Origin: Pikeienuella piscinae
Lineage (GTDB): Bacteria; Pseudomonadota; Alphaproteobacteria; Rhodobacterales; Rhodobacteraceae
DNA length: 64,000 bases
Assembly: GCF_011044155.1 (NCBI RefSeq)
Contig: NZ_CP049056.1
Location: 310,001-374,000 of the forward strand
Reading direction: 5' to 3'
How positions within the stretch are numbered: position 1 is the stretch's first letter; every line of letters starts with the position of its first letter. A program made the position numbers and the translations under genes. Of the stretch, positions 58,683 through 64,000 are shown one piece after another. Under the pieces are notes generated by a model. The model made no database searches, was not told the origin of the DNA, and saw only the letters and a program-made list of their open reading frames with translations.

Positions 58683-59632
58683 TTGGGTTCCTCCCTGGCG
58701 CCGCCTCCGCGCCGTCCGGCCCAGAGAGAGCCGAAGCCGCGCGGCAGGAAGACGATGACCACGAGCAGGAAGAGGCCGAGCGAAAGCTGCCAGCTTTCTG
58801 GAAAATATTGTCCGGAGAACGACCTGACCAACTCGGTTATCAGCGCCGCGCCAAAGACCGCGATCACCGAGGCGTAACCGCCGAGGATGGCGATGAACAC
58901 GACCTCGCCCGAAGTTGTCCAGTAGCTGAAATACGGGTCGATATGCCCAAGCGCGAACCCGTTCAACGCGCCGCCCAGCCCGGCGAGCGCCCCGGCGACG
59001 ATCACATTGCGCTGGGTCACCGTGAAGACGGAAGCGCCGAGATATTCGACGCGCAGCTCATTTTCCCGCGACGCGAGCGCGATGAGGCCCGGCCCGCTGT
59101 CGAAGTAGAGCCGGCATAATGCGGCCGCAAGCGCCGCTGCGACGACTGCGGCGGCGAAAAGCGCGTAGTCGGCCTTCGCGACGCCGGGCGTCCAGCCGAA
59201 GAAACTGGGGCTGGCGACGTTGAACCCGTCGGAGCCGCCGATCGCCGTCACCTTCGCGAGGACGCCGTAAAGCACCATGGAGAGCGCCATCGTCAGCATC
59301 GCGAAGAAGATGCCGCGATAGCGCGAGATCAGCGGAGAGATGGCGGCGGCGGCGAGGCCGCCGGCCAGCGCGCCCGCGAATAGCAGGATCGCGACATCCG
59401 TCACCTCGAGTCGATTGGAGATGAGCCCGGAAACATAGGCGCCTGCGCAATAGTAGAGCCCTTGGCCGAAGCTCACGAGGCCGCCGCGCATCAGCGCGAC
59501 GATTCCGAGTGCGACGAGGCCGAAGCCGATCGCCTTGGTCACCGTGAAGAGTAGCCAGTCCGGTGCAACGAGGCCGAGCGCGATCAGCGCCAGCGCGCCG
59601 AGCGCCGCGATGGTAAAGACGCGCGCGCTCAT
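58679..59632 (-). CDS. livM: Branched-chain-type ABC transporter permease (LivM-like)
   Basis: The 317-residue permease has eight to nine membrane segments, including the family stretch GLVSFGQGLYYCAGAYVSGLI shortened here to GLVSFGQGLYYCAGAY, and the coupling region ASRENELRVEYLGASVFTV. ATGA overlap on both sides. It forms the membrane channel with the LivH-like protein. Confidence 0.93.
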   Translation of the reverse strand: MSARVFTIAALGALALIALGLVAPDWLLFTVTKAIGFGLVALGIVALMRGGLVSFGQGLYYCAGAYVSGLISNRLEVTDVAILLFAGALAGGLAAAAISPLISRYRGIFFAMLTMALSMVLYGVLAKVTAIGGSDGFNVASPSFFGWTPGVAKADYALFAAAVVAAALAAALCRLYFDSGPGLIALASRENELRVEYLGASVFTVTQRNVIVAGALAGLGGALNGFALGHIDPYFSYWTTSGEVVFIAILGGYASVIAVFGAALITELVRSFSGQYFPESWQLSLGLFLLVVIVFLPRGFGSLWAGRRGGGAREEPK

Positions 59633-60525
59633 ATCTTCCGCGCCTTGACGGGGGTGAACAGCCCTTCCGGGCGGAAGATCAGCACCGCGACCATCACGAG
59701 GTAAATGATGAAAATCTCTGCTTCCGGGAACTCATAAACTGCGAAGGAGCGGGCGAGGCCGACGATCAGCGCGCCGATCGCCGCGCCAGGTATCGAGCCG
59801 AGCCCGCCAATGATGACGACAGCGAAGCTGACGATGATGACCGAGACGCTGATGCCCGGCTGCACCGAAATCAGGGGCGCGGTGAATGCGCCCCCGAGCG
59901 CCGCCAGAAAAACGCCGAGCCCGAACGCGAGGAGATAGACGCGGGCGATATTGACCCCCATCGCCTGACTCACCTCCGGCTCGTTGATCACCGCGAGGGT
60001 GATCTTGCCGATCCGCGTACGATTGAGTCCGAACCAGACGCCGAACCCGCAGATCAGCGCGAGCCCCATGAGCGCCAGATCATAGCCGACATAGAAGAGC
60101 GACCCGAGTTCGACATTGCCGAGCAGGTTGCGCGGTTCAAAGACGTAATAGGGGTCGACGCCGAAGATCATCTTGGTCACGTCCTCCAGCATCAGAAAGA
60201 TCGCGTAGGTGATGAGAAGAACCAGGACTTCGTCCTTGCCATAGAAAAAGCGCAGCAACCCGCGCTCGATCACGGGCGCGACGATCACCGCCACGGCGAG
60301 CGCCGCGATGAACATCGCCACAAGGCTGAACCAGCCGCCGAGTCCCCAGCCCGAAAAGGCTGAGACCGCGACCGCCGCGCCATAGGAGCCAAGCGCATAG
60401 AGCCCGCCATGTGCGAAATTGAGAATGCGCAAAACGCCGAAGACCAGCGTCAACCCAAGCGCAACGATGAAAAGCCACGACGCGTAGATCAGCCCGTCGA
60501 TGATGATCGTGAGTGCGAGGTCCAT
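59629..60525 (-). CDS. livH: Branched-chain-type ABC transporter permease (LivH-like)
   Basis: Permease of 298 residues with about eight membrane segments. LGLTLVFGVLRILNFAHGGLY (key part VLRILNFAHGGLYALG) and the coupling loop VNEPEVSQAMGVN are typical of LivH. The GTG/ATG region at 60525 follows a long hairpin that separates it from the binding-protein gene. Confidence 0.93.
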   Translation of the reverse strand: MDLALTIIIDGLIYASWLFIVALGLTLVFGVLRILNFAHGGLYALGSYGAAVAVSAFSGWGLGGWFSLVAMFIAALAVAVIVAPVIERGLLRFFYGKDEVLVLLITYAIFLMLEDVTKMIFGVDPYYVFEPRNLLGNVELGSLFYVGYDLALMGLALICGFGVWFGLNRTRIGKITLAVINEPEVSQAMGVNIARVYLLAFGLGVFLAALGGAFTAPLISVQPGISVSVIIVSFAVVIIGGLGSIPGAAIGALIVGLARSFAVYEFPEAEIFIIYLVMVAVLIFRPEGLFTPVKARKI

Positions 60526-60561
60526 GTGACTCCCGGTTTCCGCCGCAAGGTGACGAATGGA

Positions 60562-60591
60562 CCACGCCGCGCTGGTTGTGGCGCGGCGTGG
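60562..60591 (-). promoter_or_regulatory. Hairpin between binding-protein and permease genes
   Basis: CCACGCCGCGC (60562-60572) and GCGCGGCGTGG (60581-60591) form a perfect 11-bp inverted repeat with an 8-base loop. No T tract follows on either strand. In binding-protein operons such hairpins protect the upstream message and lower read-through into the permease genes. Confidence 0.6.
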
Positions 60592-60616
60592 AAGAACGGT
60601 TCAGTTCAGATCGTTT

Positions 60617-61918
60617 CTATTCGCACTCGGCTTCGGGGAACCCGGCTTCGATCCATTCGATCCCCTTCATGTCGGCCGGCGGATTCACGCAGCGGGCGGG
60701 GAAGCGGATTATGTCGCCGAGGACGATGTGACCATCGTCATTCTTCATCGAACGGCCGAAACCAATCGGCTGGATCGCCTGGTGGCCGTTGCCGTTCACC
60801 ATCTCGATCCTGCCGCCCGGGCTTTCCCAGCTCGACCCTTTCATCGCAGCCGCCAGCTCTTCCGAGTTCGGCTTCTTGCCGCCATTGGCCTCCATCGCCC
60901 GTTCGACCGCGAGTTTCAGGCCGAGAAGCGCCTGAGCCATGCGATAGGGCGCCTGAACCGGCATGACGTCATAGGCATCGGTGTAGATCTTCCACCACCA
61001 GTCGTTCAACTCGGATTTCGGCGCCATGAACCCGTAGGCGCCGCGGGCGCCGACAATCACGCCTTCGGGGAAGTTGTCGCCGAGCGGCGGCAGCGAGTGG
61101 TCGCCGGCGGAAAGCGCGACCTGGCTCCGCTGGAAGAGCCCGCGCGGCAGCGCCTGAAGGATCATGGCCTGAAGATCACCGCCCCAGAGCGACGTATGGA
61201 CGACGTCCGCGCGGCGTTGCATGAGTGCCGAGATTTCGGTGCCGTACTGGCCGGCGCCGAAAGCCGGGAAAAGTTCGGCTGTGACTGTCGCGTCGGGATA
61301 GATCTGCCCCATCGCCGCCTTGAAGTCGGCCCAGCTGTCATGGCCCCAGGCGTAGTCCTGGTTGATGCCGGAATAGGTCTCGATATCGACTCCCGTCGCT
61401 TTCAGGTAGCGAACGAGCCCGACATTGTCCTGAGTCGCGTGGGCGGCGGTGCGGAAGACGTACTCATAGTCCGCGTCCTCGAAAATCCGCGGGGTGCCGC
61501 AATCGTAGAGGATGGTGAACTGCTTCAGCTCTTCGGCCACCGGCGCCACCGCGAGACAGTCGCCCGAGCCGACATAGCCGACGACGACGTCGACATTCTC
61601 ACGCTGCACGAGATTGCGATATTCCTGCACCTGCGTGGTGGCGCCGCCGGCCTCGTCGATGACGACAGGCTCGATCACCAGGCCGCCGAAACCCTTCTTG
61701 TCGTAGGGAGCGGGCGCCTCGCCCGCGTTCATCTTCTCGACAAGTATCTTACCGCCATCCCACGCGGGCACGCCGAAGCTCTGCGCGGCCTGGCCGGAAA
61801 GGAAAGTGACGATGCCGACCTTGAATGTTTCCTGCGCCGAAACCGGGCCGGATAGGCAGATTGCGGCGCCCATCGCCAGCGCCGCGGCGAAGCCGCAGCG
61901 GTCAATCGTATTCTTCAT
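60617..61918 (-). CDS. Periplasmic binding protein of the branched-chain-type ABC importer
   Basis: The 433-residue protein begins with a signal peptide (AALAMGAAICLSGPVSAQ) and has the two-lobed peripla_BP fold (ETFKVGIVTFLSGQAAQSFG, GATTQVQEYRNLVQRENVDVVVG). Two extra cysteine pairs are visible (SGDCLAV, YDCGTPR; and ARCVNPP, EAECE), suggesting disulfides. GGGAGGAG precedes the ATG. It is the first gene of the operon. The presence of an acyl-CoA ligase as last gene suggests an aromatic, alicyclic or fatty acid ligand rather than an amino acid; that is inference. Confidence 0.9.
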   Translation of the reverse strand: MKNTIDRCGFAAALAMGAAICLSGPVSAQETFKVGIVTFLSGQAAQSFGVPAWDGGKILVEKMNAGEAPAPYDKKGFGGLVIEPVVIDEAGGATTQVQEYRNLVQRENVDVVVGYVGSGDCLAVAPVAEELKQFTILYDCGTPRIFEDADYEYVFRTAAHATQDNVGLVRYLKATGVDIETYSGINQDYAWGHDSWADFKAAMGQIYPDATVTAELFPAFGAGQYGTEISALMQRRADVVHTSLWGGDLQAMILQALPRGLFQRSQVALSAGDHSLPPLGDNFPEGVIVGARGAYGFMAPKSELNDWWWKIYTDAYDVMPVQAPYRMAQALLGLKLAVERAMEANGGKKPNSEELAAAMKGSSWESPGGRIEMVNGNGHQAIQPIGFGRSMKNDDGHIVLGDIIRFPARCVNPPADMKGIEWIEAGFPEAECE

Positions 61919-62540
61919 TCGGTGACTCCTCCCATTTGGGATCCGAGCTTGCGAGACTCGCCGCCGGATTTCCCATTTATCGTGTTCACAATATGCGCCG
62001 CCGTCTCCGCGTCAACTCGCTAGGGCTCCCGATGAATTCATTGCGCCTCACTGCTGCTCTCGAAGCGGAATCCTTTCAGACGTCTGGTTTTCCCTTAGTG
62101 CGACTCTATGGATAGCTGTTCGGATATCCGGATTATTCTTAGCGCCGTTTTGTGCGGTTTGACGTCGCATCGACGCAGCTGCTCGTTCCGTGTTGATATT
62201 CTTCCCAAGGACGCGATCTTCCAGCGCGATAGCGGCGCAAATGCGTCGAGCGTCCTGCGCATTCGAGTGGCGCATCGCCGCCTTCATCAAGGCGGCGCGC
62301 GCGCGCCCGAAAATGACAGTTATGGTGAGCTTTCGGGCGCCGGGAAACCGGCGAGGGGGCGCCAGTTGCGGAATGAAACGTGCGCGCGAAAGACAAAATG
62401 CATGGAAGTCGCGGGCTGTTCATGTTTGCATGAGGGACGGAATACGCAAATTGTTCGGCCCGAGTCTGGCGGCGCAGAGTGTGATTCAATCGTCGCGTGT
62501 GCTGGAACTGGACGAATTTACTAGTGGAGGTATGACTACC
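61919..62540. other. Divergent regulatory spacer without a supported gene
   Basis: These 622 bases separate two divergent binding-protein genes. I see an inverted repeat GCGCCCGAAA/TTTCGGGCGC (62303-62312 and 62331-62340, 18-base loop), AT-richer patches near 61970 and 62130, and only weak short frames. Promoters of both genes must lie here. Confidence 0.5.
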
Positions 62541-64000
62541 ATGAAAATCAAACCGGAACTCATGCACCGGCTTGCGGACGCGGCGCGGACCGGAAAGCTC
62601 TCACGCCGCAGCTTCATGAGGAACGCGACCGCGGCCGGCGTGACCGCGGCGACTGCGACGGGGCTCTGGACGACTCACGCGAGCGCAGAGCCGAAAAGAG
62701 GCGGGACGTTCCGGTGGGGGATCCATGACGGCAACACGTCCGACACGCATGACCCCGGCACGTATGTGACGCGTCAGCAGATCTATCTCGCGCACCAGTA
62801 TCGCAGCTATCTGACGATGATCAATTCCGACAACACGCTGGGCCCCGATCTGGCTACGGAATGGAGCGCGACTCCGGACGCCGCCGAATGGACGTTCAAG
62901 ATCAACGACAAGGCCAGCTTCCATAGCGGCAAGGCGCTGACGGCCGAAGATGTGGTCGCGTCGATCAACCATCACAGGGGCGACAAGACGACGTCCGCCG
63001 CAAAGGCGCTGCTGACCGACGTCACTGACGTCGTCGCCGACGACGCGCATACAGTCACGATCAAGCTCGGGCGCGGCAACGCCGATCTGCCCTGGCTGAT
63101 GACGGACTACCACCTCGCGATCTGCCCGGCCAACGCCGACGGCTCGATCGACTGGCAGTCCGGCGACGGCAGCGGCCCCTACAAGATCGAAAGCGGCGAA
63201 TTTGGCGTGCGCTGGGAACTCAGCCGGTTCGACGGGTGGCATGGCGAGGGGGCGTATTTCGACGCCGTCGTGATGCTCGTTCTCAATGACCCGAACGCGC
63301 GGCAGACCGCGCTGGTGACGGGTGATGTCGACTGCGTGTCGCTTGTCGAGCTGAAGACGCTGGCGCTGCTGCAGCGCTCGCCGAATATCGAGGTCGATAA
63401 CGTGCCCTCCGGCGCGGCGATCACCATGCCGATGTTCTGCGACACCCCGCCATTCGACGATGTGAATGTGCGGATGGCGCTCAAGCTTGCGATCGACCGT
63501 CAGGAGATCATCGACAAGATCGCCTTTGGCGCGGCGACCATGGGCAACGATTTCCATCTTGCGCCGGTGCAGCCCTTCTTCCCCGCGGACATTCCGCAGC
63601 GCGAATACGATCCCGATCAGGCGAAATCCCTGCTCAAGAAGGCCGGGGCGGAAGGCGTGTCGGTCAAGATCCACACCGCCGACAGCGTCTTTTCCGGCGC
63701 GGTCGACATGTGCGTCCTATACGCCGAGCAGGCGCGGGCGGCGGGAATCAACATCGAAGTCGTGCGCGAGCCGAGCGATGGCTATTATTCCGATGTCTGG
63801 CTCAAGAAAGCGTTCACCGCGGTCTCGTGGGGGGCGCGGCCGACGCCGGACGTGATGTTTACGCTCGCCTACAAGTCCGACGCGGCGTGGAACGAGAGCC
63901 ATTGGCAGAACGAGCGGTTCAACGAATTGCTGCTTGTCGCCAAGGCCGAGCTGGACGAAGCGAAGCGCGCCGAGATGTATCACGAGATGTGCATGCTGAT
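62541..64000 (+). CDS. Family 5 (dipeptide/oligopeptide-type) solute-binding protein, Tat-exported, 3' end outside window
   Basis: The frame runs open to the window edge (486 codons seen). The N-terminus carries a twin-arginine signal (LSRRSFMRNAT, Arg22-Arg23, then a hydrophobic Ala/Thr-rich stretch). The mature part has family 5 features: RGGTFRWGIHDGNTSDTHDP, LGPDLATEWSATPDAAEWTF, SFHSGKALTAEDVVASINHH and GSGPYKIE. GGAGG lies 10 bases before ATG 62541; an in-frame ATG at 62532 is too close to it. Such proteins feed peptides, opines or nickel-type ligands to Dpp-like importers, whose permeases would follow beyond the window. Ligand unknown. Confidence 0.9.
   Translation, partial: MKIKPELMHRLADAARTGKLSRRSFMRNATAAGVTAATATGLWTTHASAEPKRGGTFRWGIHDGNTSDTHDPGTYVTRQQIYLAHQYRSYLTMINSDNTLGPDLATEWSATPDAAEWTFKINDKASFHSGKALTAEDVVASINHHRGDKTTSAAKALLTDVTDVVADDAHTVTIKLGRGNADLPWLMTDYHLAICPANADGSIDWQSGDGSGPYKIESGEFGVRWELSRFDGWHGEGAYFDAVVMLVLNDPNARQTALVTGDVDCVSLVELKTLALLQRSPNIEVDNVPSGAAITMPMFCDTPPFDDVNVRMALKLAIDRQEIIDKIAFGAATMGNDFHLAPVQPFFPADIPQREYDPDQAKSLLKKAGAEGVSVKIHTADSVFSGAVDMCVLYAEQARAAGINIEVVREPSDGYYSDVWLKKAFTAVSWGARPTPDVMFTLAYKSDAAWNESHWQNERFNELLLVAKAELDEAKRAEMYHEMCML

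Noticed and set aside
62048-62290. 80-codon minus-strand frame in the 61.9-62.5 kb spacer, vaguely like a GntR C-terminal helix
   Set aside because: Similarity is too weak, no DNA-binding part or ribosome site nearby.

Overview
The window is a GC-rich alphaproteobacterial chromosome segment, most like Rhodobacterales (Paracoccus/Rhodobacter relatives). Four things point there: the gene order of the complex I cluster, which has small extra frames between the subunits and a birA-like gene at its end, as known from Paracoccus; a NuoE with a long C-terminal extension; direct-repeat GTTC-N7-GTTC / GAAC-N7-GAAC LexA boxes of the alphaproteobacterial type; and an imuA-imuB-dnaE2 mutagenesis cassette. 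This placement is inferred from gene content, not from a tree.

Layout. 1-7.1 kb: tRNA-Leu, then the protein quality-control block tig, a lipoprotein globin, clpP, clpX and lon. clpP and lon each have a plausible heat-shock (sigma32) promoter. 7.36-10.2 kb: a decayed integrative element in the 3' end of a tRNA-Val gene. It holds an integrase remnant pointing at the tRNA, a two-gene membrane-fusion-protein cargo, an IstB (IS21-type) remnant and a degraded copy of the tRNA 3' end as the far attachment site. 10.3-30 kb: tRNA-Asp, then nuoA-N with five small accessory frames, running directly into birA, coaX and the RNase J gene, most with overlapping or abutting start and stop codons. 30-34.8 kb: an RhlE-type RNA helicase (minus), a secreted delta-class carbonic anhydrase (plus), and the riboflavin unit ribBX-ribH-nusB (minus).

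34.97-53.1 kb is rich in DNA repair genes: ligA and recG, then a self-contained LexA-box / 42-residue membrane microprotein / terminator unit; a phytase-like protein and mepA (minus); an AT-richer O-antigen-ligase-like membrane protein; nitronate monooxygenase; a class C beta-lactamase-family gene whose catalytic serine codon is an amber stop; rnr; and imuA-imuB-dnaE2, with a second perfect LexA box inside the end of imuA. 53.1-64 kb: two FadR-type GntR regulators, a small membrane protein, a branched-chain-type ABC importer operon ending in an acyl-CoA ligase (minus), and the start of a Tat-exported family 5 solute-binding protein that runs off the window. This last region looks like uptake and CoA activation of an organic acid under GntR control.

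No CRISPR array, rRNA operon or intact transposon was seen. The observations most worth checking are the SOS microprotein unit behind recG, the amber codon exactly at the catalytic serine, the LexA box written into imuA with rare codons, and the tRNA-Val island remnant.
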